In this document: piece by piece, positions 1-8,979 of the stretch
Position numbering within the stretch: position 1 is the stretch's first letter
How the letters are laid out: the number at the start of each line of letters is the position of its first letter
DNA from: Bilabrum cf. latius
Taxonomy: Eukaryota; Bigyra: Bicosoecida; Bigyra; Bicosoecida
NCBI GenBank assembly: GCA_965178125.1
Contig: OZ237748.1
Location: 744,001-808,000 of the forward strand
Direction of reading: 5' to 3'
Length of the DNA: 64,000 nt
Notes under the pieces: model-generated
Database searches by the model: none
What the model saw: the letters and a program-made list of their open reading frames with translations, nothing else
What the model was told of the DNA's origin: nothing
Position numbers and translations under genes: made by a program

Positions 1-1
1 A

Positions 2-94
2 GATACTTTTGGAAACTTATACGAAATACCCTTTACTTTTGGACAAGGACTTAATATAAAAGCTCTATTTAAAAGTAAAAAGTTAATAACTTAA
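2..94 (+). CDS. C-terminal end of an upstream viral gene (partial)
   Basis: An open frame enters the window and ends in TAA, giving about 30 residues that start DTFGNLYEIPFTFGQG. The composition is protein-like and it lies 42 nt before the capsid-like gene on the same strand. It is probably the last residues of another structural gene, but too little is visible to name a family. A chance open frame is possible at this length. Confidence 0.45.
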   Translation, partial: DTFGNLYEIPFTFGQGLNIKALFKSKKLIT

Positions 95-136
95 AGTAAA
101 AAATAAATAAATATCTTTAGTCTTAATATATTTATA

Positions 137-2023
137 ATGTCTGATATGGATAATGTACCTGTAGCAGCACAAAGCAAAGTCGTAGATGACGTCTCAGAAC
201 TACCAGTAACTCAAATAGCTGACGAAAAACTCAACTTTGTGGGTGATAGTCAAGCTATTACTCTAGGAACTACCCTTGGATACTCTTCCAAGTTCCAAAA
301 CCACTATGAACCAGATGGTGGTAACTCTAGCGCAACTAATGCATTTAGAAGTAATTACACTTTTGTCGTGCCATCAAATCAAGGAATGACTGACAGTAAT
401 CCCCGTCTAAGAGTTTCATTTGACGTATACATCTATGATAGTTAGAACAATGGAGCAGTAGCTCAAACTGATATCGTCAATAAGGTAGCCCCTTCTACAT
501 TTATGGTAAATTCAATGATCACAAGTTCCACAGTTAAAATGGGAGACTTATCTCGTAGTTCATCACCTTATCAATTAGTCAATTTAATAGCTAGAAGTCT
601 TGACCGTGCCACTCTAGCACAAATAAGTCCTGTCTTTTAGGCTGATAACACTTGGGAATTTAATACTGCCGCAAATGGTCTTGCTAAGTCTGTCCTTCAA
701 TGGGGTGTAAATGATGATAGTATTATGGAAGCTCGCGGTCCTGGTAAGAATTACCGCGCAACACTTGAAAAAGTGGATGCTAATACTCCAATACCTAATA
801 ATAATGTAACACCAACTCAAGACTATGTCAAATTACATATTGAAATCTCTGAAGCACTTCTTGCACGTCCTTTCCAATATATGATGGGTGGTAATGCTAG
901 ACCTTTTGTTGATCATCCACAATTAAATGTTAATTTACAAATGAGAAATAACTTAATTGATAAGATGTTTAATACTTCAAGTGATTGGAATGGAGACTAT
1001 GCTTTTGCTTTATCCGATTGCTAGATCCATTTTGATGTCTTTACTTATAATACTCATCTTAACTTCTTGAAGAAAGTACCTAAACAAATATTCTACAACT
1101 CTGTTGACTTTGAACTACATGAAGAGCCTAAACTTGATAATCCTATCACTACTAAAGGTGTCCATACTTTTAATAATTATCAACTTTAGACTTGCCCTTC
1201 TTGGTTTGCTGTGTGCTTAGTTGATTCTCAATATGGAGAAGCTAGTGGTACACCTCATAGAACACTTGCCATTAACAATATTAAAGTACAACTTAGGTCT
1301 TAGGGTTCTATTTTAGGAGAACTTACACAAGACGATATCTTTAGACTTAGTGAAAGAAATGGATCAAATAGTGAGTATGCTTCTTTTACTAACTTAGATG
1401 TAACTGTAGGAGGTGCTTCTAAAGTATACGGATCTAATGGCTGGCTCTTATTTAGACTTAGTGATTTAAATACTCCTGAAACTATTCAAAGCAACAGTGC
1501 TGACCCTATTAGTATTCGTGTTCAAGTAGCCTATGACGAACCCCCAACCGCTGCTATGTCTCAAGGATATAAAGCTCAATTATTCTGTGCCTATGACAAG
1601 ATTATCGTGAATACTAGAGGTGCCGCTATTGAATGGCGTGAAGATAGTGCTTCTGTTGACCCTGAGAAAGTGGCTAAACCTTCTAATTATACATTTTCTA
1701 ATATGAACTACTCTAAGAACGTATTAGGTGGAAGACGTCGTAAAGTGATGCAATTCTTTAAGAGAGCCTTTAACAAAGCTAAAGACTTAGGACGTAAAGT
1801 GGTAGACTTTGGAAAGAAAGCTAAAGCTAAATTTGATAAAGTGAAACCAGCTCTTCGTAAAGCAAGACAAGCAGTAAGTGAATACTTACCCGATGAAGTG
1901 AATGACCTAGCTGAACGTGTTGGAGCAGGTCTTTTAACTAGTGGTGGAAGTCTTTTGACCAGTGGAGGTAAGAAATTAACTAAGGCTCAACTTATGAAAC
2001 TTAGAAAGTAGCTCAATATGTGA
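137..2023 (+). CDS. Capsid-like structural protein with basic C-terminal tail
   Basis: Reading TAG as Gln gives one 628-residue protein ending in TGA. The standard code breaks it into three pieces all lying in the same frame. Six in-frame TAG codons are present. Residues 1 to about 530 are rich in beta-type sequence, Asn and Thr, as in jelly-roll capsids. The segment near 475-500 (QLFCAYDKIIVNTRGAAIEW) resembles the last strands of double-jelly-roll major capsid proteins. After a GG pair near residue 533 the character changes to a Lys/Arg-rich amphipathic helical tail of about 95 residues, reminiscent of DNA-binding or membrane-active minor capsid proteins. The length fits virophage and Polinton-like capsids. 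The start is the first ATG after an A/T-rich TATA-like leader. The capsid call rests on composition, size and context, not on a decisive motif. Confidence 0.55.
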
Positions 2024-2093
2024 GTCGTAAATTATTAATTAATATTTAAAAGTTATAAATATTGACTAAATTTAAAAACTCAATACGGGTACG

Positions 2094-2151
2094 CGCCCAG
2101 AATTGCGAAAATATATCTTGAATAGCTATAATATTACCGCAATTTGGGGCG
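2094..2151 (+). promoter_or_regulatory. Hairpin copy 1 with promoter cassette
   Basis: Arms CGCCCAGAATTGCG and CGCAATTTGGGGCG are separated by exactly 30 nt, with TAATATTAC abutting the right arm at 2129-2137. The hairpin is followed by a conserved leader (CGCCAAAAAATATCCAC, then a TATA palindrome) that ends at the ATG at 2211, 60 nt after the right arm ends. The same layout recurs before the genes at 2776 and 3719, so it probably controls transcription. Confidence 0.7.
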
Positions 2152-2210
2152 GTCATACCTTAAGACTAGTTTAAATATTACGCCAAAAAATATCCACTAT
2201 ATATATAGTT

Positions 2211-2633
2211 ATGGCAGCAGTATCACCGTGTGAAGACTTACTTTATATGGAGTATTCATTCTTATTCTTACCACATAGAGAAGACCCAACACTTAAATCT
2301 CAAAAGGTTTACTTAGATGATGAACTTGAAGGAGATCCTGAAGACATTGTAATAGATAAAGATTAGATACAAGTAAATAATAGAGGTCATATAAAGACAT
2401 ATGTAAGTGAAGGAGGCTTTACAAAGTTAAAGGTAGGATAGATAATTGAAGAGATGGAGCAAGAGGTGCGTAATTAGAATGGTATTCATTATGATTGTAT
2501 TTTTTATCATAAAGTTGAACACGACACGAGCACAGATATTTATAAAGTAGTATGGGGGTGGTATCCAGCAGACTTTCCAACAAATGGATGCGACCCTGCT
2601 ATCTTGTATAAGAAACCCCCTAATATGGATTAA
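2211..2633 (+). CDS. Small acidic viral protein, unknown function
   Basis: With TAG as Gln this is a 140-residue protein ending in TAA. Three in-frame TAG codons hide it from standard-code ORF finding. It begins MAAVSPCEDLLYMEYSF and ends with aromatic segments containing VVWGWYPADFP. It is acidic in the middle (DDELEGDPEDIVIDKD) and shows no signal peptide or membrane segment. The start is the ATG directly after the hairpin/TATA cassette shared with the next two genes, and the spacing to the hairpin is identical. I do not recognise the family. Confidence 0.7.
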
Positions 2634-2658
2634 TTATTAAAAACTCAATACGGGTACG

Positions 2659-2716
2659 CGCCCAGAATTGCGGAAATATATCTTAAATAGCTATAATATT
2701 ACCGCAATTTCGGGCG
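2659..2716 (+). promoter_or_regulatory. Hairpin copy 2 with promoter cassette
   Basis: Same arms as copy 1 with right arm CGCAATTTCGGGCG, a 30-nt loop and TAATATTAC at 2694-2702. The ATG at 2776 begins 60 nt after the right arm ends, behind the same CGCCAAAAAATAT and TATATATATAG leader. Confidence 0.7.
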
Positions 2717-2775
2717 GTCATATCTTAAGACTAGTTTAAATATTACGCCAAAAAATATTTACTATATATATAGTA

Positions 2776-3165
2776 ATGTCAGATAAAGTAGATTTAAAAA
2801 TATCGTTTTCTCAAAGTCTTGTATCAAGTGTAAACCTTGATTGGGATGGAATAGGTAAGATGTTATGTGGAAAAATCACAAGTAAGATAGAAGGAAATGA
2901 GATAGTGTTAAGACAAATAGGTCAACCGACTCCAAAAGATGGAATGATGGAGTTCTCATACACGACCGACTATAAAGCAAATCAAGTTTTTGAATTACTT
3001 AAAGACTTAACTGATGAAAGACAAGACGCGATTATGGGATACGTTCATTGTAAGTTAAGTGATAGCAACAGGAAAAGAAGACCATTAACTGAAGAAGATC
3101 ACAGACAAATGATTCTGGATGCTATGGATAGGAGTGTTAAAGAATATAAAAAACATATGTCATAA
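2776..3165 (+). CDS. Small viral protein, MSDK family
   Basis: A 129-residue frame with no TAG codon, ending in TAA. It begins MSDKVDLKISFSQSLVSS and has a charged, helical C-terminal half with many Lys, Arg and Asp. The N-terminus is clearly similar to the gene at 3719 (MSDKEDIKIELSQNF), so the two look like paralogues made by duplication of the whole hairpin-promoter-gene cassette. No catalytic motif, signal peptide or membrane segment is visible. I cannot assign a function; an early regulatory or DNA-binding role would be a guess. Confidence 0.75.
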   Translation: MSDKVDLKISFSQSLVSSVNLDWDGIGKMLCGKITSKIEGNEIVLRQIGQPTPKDGMMEFSYTTDYKANQVFELLKDLTDERQDAIMGYVHCKLSDSNRKRRPLTEEDHRQMILDAMDRSVKEYKKHMS

Positions 3166-3227
3166 TTAAGTCTTAATAATAAAGTCTTAATATTAAAGTT
3201 ATTAATATTAAGTCATATCTATGTAAT

Positions 3228-3540
3228 AAAAAAAAATTTCTTTGAGCTAGTAATTATACCGATGGTTTGACTACTTGGCGAAGTCATTCGTAAGTCATTG
3301 TTGTAGCGGAGATGCGAATGTCAACCATGGACCGCTATCCCTATTAAGTCTTACGACTAAGTCTGCTACAACCACTTACGACTACTTCTACAGTATCCAA
3401 ACTCCCTTCAAAGACTTGCAAGACGTGTGCTTTGTCATGAAAATGACTTACAGAACGACTTACGGCGATGTCAGTGGTGGGAATCGAACCCACGACCTTG
3501 ACTTTGTGAAACAATCACGATATCACTAGACCAAGACCAC
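3228..3540 (-). ncRNA. Candidate Pol III transcript with tRNA-like head
   Basis: On the minus strand a tRNA-like block carries an A box (TGGTCTAGTGATA, 3521-3533) and a perfect B box (GGTTCGATTCC, 3480-3490) at normal tRNA spacing. The T arm GTGGG-TTCGATT-CCCAC is intact, but acceptor-stem pairing is poor, so it is probably not a functional tRNA. About 245 nt further on is a run of nine T residues (3228-3236 in plus coordinates), a typical Pol III terminator. The body between them contains self-complementary segments such as GTTGTAGC/GCTACAAC. This fits a short virus-encoded Pol III RNA or a tRNA-derived SINE. A decayed host tRNA is the alternative. Confidence 0.5.
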
Positions 3541-3601
3541 AACGCACCAAGAGGTAAAAAATATTATATTCAAATAAATTTAAAAATTCAATACACCTAC
3601 G

Positions 3602-3659
3602 CGCCCAGAATTGCGGAAATATATCTTAAATAGCTATAATATTACCGCAATTTCGGGCG
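3602..3659 (+). promoter_or_regulatory. Hairpin copy 3 with promoter cassette
   Basis: Third cassette copy: identical arms, 30-nt loop, TAATATTAC at 3637-3645, and an ATG 60 nt after the right arm ends at 3719. A short upstream open frame runs through the hairpin, but the conserved leader points to 3719 as the start. Confidence 0.7.
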
Positions 3660-3718
3660 GTCATATCTTAAGACTAGTTTATTACTTTCGCCAAAAAATA
3701 TCCACTATATATATAGTA

Positions 3719-4069
3719 ATGTCAGATAAAGAAGATATCAAAATTGAACTATCTCAAAATTTTATAGATGAATGTCTTGTTAAAGGTGTAGGTGTCGATG
3801 ATGTAGTCAGTAGTATAGGTAAAAGTATTGAGAATCACTTTGATAAATATGTATGGATGAAACCAAAAGACAAAGGTGATGGTTATCGTTAGAATGTCTT
3901 TAGTTTTAAATTCGACAATATTATCAAGAAACTCGAAAGTACATTGGAACAGTTAGAATATGAAGAGCAAGTGAAACACGTCTAGGAGCTGATGTATCGT
4001 GTTGAAAGAAGTGAATGTGAAAGGAAGAAGAGAGAAGAAAAAATTAAAAAGACAAAAAGAGACCACTAA
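3719..4069 (+). CDS. Small viral coiled-coil protein, MSDK family
   Basis: With TAG as Gln (two codons) this is a 116-residue protein ending in TAA. The N-terminal 20 residues match the gene at 2776. The second half is a probable coiled coil rich in Glu, Lys and Arg and ends in a very basic tail (KKREEKIKKTKRDH). It shares its hairpin, leader and ATG spacing with the two preceding genes. It faces the primase-helicase gene tail to tail across about 60 nt. No known family is recognised; the basic tail would suit nucleic-acid or protein binding. Confidence 0.7.
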
Positions 4070-4131
4070 GTCATTTTATATAAGGTATGTATTATTAAGT
4101 CTTATTAAGTTTTTTATTAATAAGTCATAAT

Positions 4132-6930
4132 TTAATTTTGTTGTTCTAGTGGATCATTATCCTCATCAACAAATAAAGCGGGGTCCAAGTCAACCTCTAT
4201 CTCTTCATCGGGTAATTGAACCTCTTCATCATCAACAAATATATCTACTTCACGAGTCTTTTTCTTGTTAGACCAGATATATTCCATCTCATCGATAATA
4301 TCCTAGTTAAATTCTACATCGTAATTAATTTTCTTTTTCTTACAAGTCATAAATATGTCTTTCCCAAACATTGATTTATATACTTTAAGTATTTCGTAAT
4401 AAAGACCTTTATCAGTGGATAAGTCAACTTTACTTCTTCTTTGGCAGTCATACACTGTCCTATATTCATCTGTTAAGTCTTGGTCTAATACTTTCTTTTT
4501 GATATTATAATCAAGATTAGTTCTTTTAAGACCTAAAGTATCAATCATCTTATTAAGTAAGACTAATTTTCTAGAACTAGACTTAGCATTGATAATATCA
4601 AACTCGCCTTTATTAATTGCTTTCACAAGTAAGTGTTTATCATCTTGTCTAAAGAATTTATTGAAATTAAATAAATTAGATAACTTACCTTTATTAATAA
4701 AGTACTCTTTGTATTTGTCAATATCACCTTCATCTAAGTCTAAATATTTATTAATCTTCTTGACATTAAGACAATTAATATCAAAATTTTCAAGTTGTTT
4801 TTCTTTAATGGTATCTTTGATTTCTTTATCCTTACATCTGGTGATCTTAACAGATAAATCATAAGACACGTCATAACCGGTATCAATTAACTACTTGATC
4901 ATATGTAATTTAGGGTTTGTCTTATAACAATCTACCTTGTAAAGATAATTACGATATAGTTTCTTGAATATGATTTTAACTTTGCTCATTTCTTCTTCTA
5001 CTTTGTCTTCTACTTCTACCTCGTTGAAGTCGGGATATGTATCACTGACAAATTTAACTAATTCTTCGTAGTCTTTTAAAGAGGTAGCCATAAAAGATTT
5101 AACTTGTGAAAGACTTTCATATGTGCTAGATCGTCCTTTCTAGTAATCAAAAAATATAGTGATATGTGATGGGTTTCTACATCTGTTAAGCTATTGAACC
5201 ATTTGGGGAGGTGTGATAGTATGACCTTTGAAATAACCAAAGACTGGTCTAGTCATAGTGCTATCTATCCCGTAAATGACTTTAGGTGAGAAGATAATGA
5301 TATCAAACATATCCATATCATAGTCTTTGTCTTCGCTTTCTGCTGTAAGTATTAAGATTTTATTTAATTTCTTATCTTTCTCGTTATCTATAATTTTAAG
5401 ACTAATTAACTCATTGATTATATCAGCTTTTGTCTTACTATCACTAGCAAGCATAAATTTCTTGTGTTTCATTAACTCATCTCTAAAAGTCTGTTCGTCA
5501 TTAACAAATACAGTTTTGGTGCCCTTGAACCTGTTTCTGTCATTCCTAATATATTGATAATCTAATTTTAATAATTCTAAGAAATATAGAGCATCTTGAG
5601 ATAAGTCAGCATCTGCTACTATGAACTACTTACAAGTGGTAAGAGCACGAATAAGAGTAATGAAACTCATTGGTCGCCTACCATATAAAGTCGTAGAACT
5701 TAAACAGTGTTCTAAGATACTATTAAACTCATCTAAAAAGACAATATAATCCTTAAAGTTATAATTGCTAAGACTAACAATACTTTCAGGAGTAATAACA
5801 ATACTATCACCCTATTTGTATTTATGGTCTTGATAGAATTTAGTTGATTTTGGAAGACTACGCATCTATTGCTTACCTAATAAAATACGACTAACAACTG
5901 ATAAAAAGCTGTCATCTACTCTATTAAATAAATCATTAGCAGCAGTTGTCTTTCCAGAACCAGCCCCCGACTTAACGGCATAGTTGATACCTTTCTTAAA
6001 GAATTTAATATAACGACCTTTGTCGTCAGCAGTCAAATATCTACGGTCAATCTTCTAATTGACTTTCTTGACTACTTTATTCTTGAATATCTTGTATCGA
6101 TAATATAGGCTAAGTCGTTTCTTTTCACTATCTAACTAATTAAAGAACCATTCAACACATTGAAAAGTGGAATTTTCTAATAATCGAGTAAAAATTATCT
6201 TGTTCTTAGTCGACTAATAGCTTTCTACGTCTTGTTTGCTCCATTCATCAAATATATCATATACCTTATTACCATCTACTGGATTTAAGTATTTAGCGAT
6301 ATAACTTGTAGCTCTACAAACTAGATGCCAGTTATATGAATTAGAATAATACTCTTTACCTAATTGATATAAGTATTGTTTGTATTCTTCGGGTTTAATC
6401 ATATAACGGTAGTCTTCAGCTGTAAGTTGTGGTGAATAGATATTTTGTAGTATGAACATCTTGACGTCAGTTGGTATTCTTTTCACGGATGTCTTTTGTA
6501 TTAGTTCGTATTTCTTACCGTTGATAGAGCTAGGAGGACACATGATAAAGCTATCATTTGTGATCACATCTATATGTTCTTTTCTATTTACTGACCTCTT
6601 ACTAAACTCTTCTTCATACTTAAAATACAAATGATATCCATTGGGAGACTTGACAGTGTAAGTATTCATCTCTTGAATAAACTTATCAACACTACCATAT
6701 TCCGCAATAAACTTACCATTTTGAAATTCAGTTTTATTTTTCTCTTTTTCACAATCTAAGTCAAGGACAAAGAAACCTGCACGTCTTCCAGTAAGTAATC
6801 CAACATTAAGATTTGACTTTCTGGTGATAAGTTTAGTAGATTCCAAATTCTACCAAGACTTAATAAGTGGTTGTTTAGAGTTGTGAGCTATTGAGAAATA
6901 AACAGGGTTAGATATGTGTTCGGTCGTCAT
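4132..6930 (-). CDS. Primase-polymerase fused to UL9-like SF2 helicase
   Basis: Reading TAG as Gln (11 codons) gives one 932-residue protein that the standard code splits into several pieces. The N-terminal archaeo-eukaryotic primase part shows LDLD near residues 56-59, SPNGYH near 95-100 and HIDV near 119-122, consistent with the catalytic D-x-D, s-x-H and D motifs of AEP primases. A superfamily 2 helicase follows: Walker A GAGSGKT near 322-328, LDEF near 399-402, an ADAD motif III, SPKVIYGID as motif V, and QQLNRCR near 579-585 as arginine-finger motif VI. The C-terminus ends in an acidic tail. AEP fusions to herpes-UL9-type origin-binding helicases are known from several large eukaryotic DNA viruses. 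The protein probably primes and unwinds element DNA at replication origins. The start at 6930 follows a TATA-like palindrome. Confidence 0.85.
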
Positions 6931-6960
6931 TCTAGTATATACTATACTAAAGATAATTTT

Positions 6961-7173
6961 TTAAGTCATTTTCTAGACGCACTATTTTGGCTTAAAGGAT
7001 TGAGATGGATTTTCGCGCACAACTAGAGTATTTTTAAATTTTTCAATTTCTGCTGGGGATTTCCCGATTAGTAAATAACTTATAGTCTCTTGAAACTCTA
7101 TTGGTAAGTCTTGTAATTGATGTATTGGTTTATTGATAACTTGATTATTTGATTTGGTATCTATTAAATCCAT
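6961..7173 (-). CDS. Small viral protein, unknown function
   Basis: A 70-residue protein with two in-frame TAG (Gln) codons, ending in TAA. It starts MDLIDTKSNNQVINKP and has a predicted helical centre (EFQETISYLLIGKSPAEIEKF). It lies about 30 nt upstream of the primase-helicase on the same strand, and its own A/T-rich leader contains TATA-like sequence. No motif identifies a family. Confidence 0.55.
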
Positions 7174-7205
7174 TATTAATAATACTATAATAATAGAATA
7201 TATTT

Positions 7206-7415
7206 TTAAGTCTTATTTAATCCTTCTGTATCTGGTTCATCCTTAACCTGTTTTCTCTTCTAATAGTACCCCTTCCATTTCTCTTGATTCTTTTGGTAAT
7301 ATTTCTATTTAGCTTTTTTAATAGCTTCTTTCTTTTTGGTCTCCTATTCCTTGAGTCTTTGATAATCTTCCATAATGTCTTGAACCTATTTTAATACATC
7401 TTTAATATCTGGCAT
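7206..7415 (-). CDS. Small basic helical protein with KYYxKN repeat
   Basis: With four TAG codons read as Gln this is a 69-residue protein starting MPDIKDVLKQVQDIMEDY. Under the standard code it is invisible. The centre is a very basic helix with two related blocks (KQKYYQKNQEKWKGYYQKRK), a pattern common in small DNA-binding proteins of protist viruses. It is the outermost gene on this strand and abuts the gene-free hairpin region. Nucleic-acid binding is inference from charge and repeat pattern. Confidence 0.6.
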
Positions 7416-7519
7416 TACTATAGTAATATACTAGATAAATCTTTAAGTTTTTAAAACTAGAAAATGACTTAAAATAAGTGGTATGAGTTAGTGAATATGT
7501 AAAATTGAATACGGGTGAG

Positions 7520-7577
7520 CGCCCAGAATTGCAAACATAATTTTCTTGATACTTATATATTTCCGCAATTTGGGGCG
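7520..7577 (+). repeat. Hairpin copy 4
   Basis: Arms CGCCCAGAATTGC(a) and CGCAATTTGGGGCG, 30-nt spacing. The nonamer is replaced by TATATATTTC. A partial extra right arm (CAATTTGGGGCGGTCAT) follows at about 7594-7610. No gene follows. Confidence 0.65.
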
Positions 7578-7758
7578 GTCATATCTGGAGATACAATTTG
7601 GGGCGGTCATATTTATTATTAGTTATTTTAAAATATCTCGTCAAGTGGTTAAGTCTTTTTGTGATATCCCGTTAAGTGGTCAATAAAATGAACGGTAAGT
7701 CAAAAAAATTAATCAAAATAAAGAAGTAGTTGATTATTAATTATTGAAGACACCTACG

Positions 7759-7816
7759 CGCCCAGAATTGCGACAATATCTCTTAATATCCTAATATATT
7801 TCCGCAATTTCGGGCC
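7759..7816 (+). repeat. Hairpin copy 5
   Basis: Arms CGCCCAGAATTGCG and CGCAATTTCGGGCC, 30-nt spacing, with the loop ending in AATATATTTC. It lies in the gene-free region. Confidence 0.65.
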
Positions 7817-7930
7817 GTCATTTCTGGACATTTAATATAGCACATACTAGAAATATCTTTATTACAAAATTACACCTCTATAAGATAACTATGTCAAAAT
7901 TAACAAAATATAAAACTCAATACACCTACG

Positions 7931-7988
7931 CGCCCAGAATTGCGACAATATATCTTAATATCCTAATATATTACCGCAATTTCGGGCG
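7931..7988 (+). repeat. Hairpin copy 6
   Basis: Arms CGCCCAGAATTGCG and CGCAATTTCGGGCG, 30-nt spacing. The loop ends in TAATATATTAC, a two-base-longer form of the nonamer. Confidence 0.65.
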
Positions 7989-8224
7989 CTAGTATTATAC
8001 TATACCATATTTTATTATCCTATATTTTCCATTTAATCTAGTGATTAATCATTTCAAAGTAATACACTTGACATAAACCAGTTCATTGAGTCATTTTAAA
8101 GTCATCGTCAAAACATTTATCATTTTTAAGTTATCCCGCTTTGTATTCCTTTATATCATATACTCAAACAAAGGACTTTAACATATTTAAAGAATTATGA
8201 AAAATAAAAATCAATACACCTACG

Positions 8225-8282
8225 CGCCCAGAATTGCAGAAATATATCTTGAATAGCTATAATATTACCGCAATTTCGGGCG
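8225..8282 (+). repeat. Hairpin copy 7
   Basis: Same arms with the left arm ending in a rather than g, 30-nt spacing, and an exact TAATATTAC at 8260-8268 although no gene follows. Confidence 0.65.
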
Positions 8283-8620
8283 ATAGATAAAAGAATGTAT
8301 TTTTAAGGGGATACCCTTATATTTGAAGTTTTGAAGAGATGACATATAAAAGACTTTATAAAGTGATTAATATCTCCTTCTAGTTATATTTAAATATTCA
8401 ATTATTTAAGTATAGATTGACAAGTAATAAAAAAAGAGATAAATTAAGTTGATATATTAGTTTAGTTTTATTTATTAATTTAAATTTTTCATTGGAAGTA
8501 TTAAAAAGACTTTAATACTTCTGTCAATCTCTTTAAGTATTTATTTAGTTATTTTCTAAAGTGGTAAATGTCAATTGATACTTAAAACCAAATCATAATA
8601 TAAAACTCAATACACCTACG

Positions 8621-8678
8621 CGCCCAGAATTGCGAACATATATTCTTAAATGACTATATATTTCCGCAATTTCGGGCG
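8621..8678 (+). repeat. Hairpin copy 8
   Basis: Arms CGCCCAGAATTGCG and CGCAATTTCGGGCG, 30-nt spacing, with the loop ending in CTATATATTTC. It is the copy closest to the element end. Confidence 0.65.
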
Positions 8679-8880
8679 GGCATATCCTAAGACTTAGGCT
8701 AGGGATTCACTCAACAGATTAAGTAAAGTAAAGGTCTAACAGATAGACATTAACGGCGCGAAGGTATTAAATTAGGTAGATATATGAATAAATAGCTATT
8801 AAATTATTATGTTCAAGTGAAGGACATTATGAAGGACTACGGCTTAAGATGTTGTGAAGTGGTTAATATTGACCTCTTAT

Positions 8881-8979
8881 GTTATCCGCCAAAATGTGTG
8901 TAGTTTTTATATAAGTAAACTCTATTTCTACTATATAGTAGAAATAGAGTTATCATAACTCCACATTTTGGCGGATAAC
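8881..8979. repeat. Terminal palindromic hairpin of the viral element
   Basis: The outer arms GTTATCCGCCAAAATGTG (8881-8898) and their exact reverse complement (8962-8979) enclose a perfect 34-nt palindrome (8918-8951, core CTACTATATAGTAG). The two are joined by unpaired strands of 19 and 10 nt. Base composition changes to host type at the very next base. The arrangement looks like the end of a linear element with a foldback terminus. The CGCCAAAA and TATATAG pieces echo the element's promoter cassette. Confidence 0.8.

Larger units (their letters stand above)
7416..8880. other. Gene-free AT-rich region with hairpin cluster
   Basis: No convincing coding frame is seen on either strand even with TAG as Gln. 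The stretch holds five of the eight hairpin repeats and lies against the terminal palindrome. A replication, packaging or partition region is plausible, but this is inference from the repeat density and position. Confidence 0.5.
1..8979. mobile_element. Integrated virus-like element, right-hand part
   Basis: This stretch is strongly AT-rich, intron-free and densely coding, and it switches abruptly to GC-richer intron-bearing DNA after a terminal palindrome at 8881-8979. It carries a capsid-like gene, a primase-helicase, several small genes, repeated hairpins and a possible Pol III RNA. This content fits an endogenous virophage or Polinton-like virus. The left end lies outside the window, so target-site duplications and an integrase or recombinase cannot be assessed. 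TAG is read as glutamine throughout. The family assignment is inference. A cassette from a free virus or an assembly chimera are the alternatives. Confidence 0.8.

Noticed and set aside
3275-3529. 84-codon open frame in the viral element
   Set aside because: It overlaps the tRNA-like and Pol III features on the other strand, lacks the hairpin-leader cassette and reads as low-quality sequence.
3473-3540. Functional tRNA gene
   Set aside because: The A box, B box and T arm are good, but only two or three acceptor pairs form and the anticodon loop is oversized.
7500-8700. CRISPR array from regularly recurring hairpins
   Set aside because: Spacing between copies is irregular, no unique spacers of constant length exist, and the context is eukaryotic.
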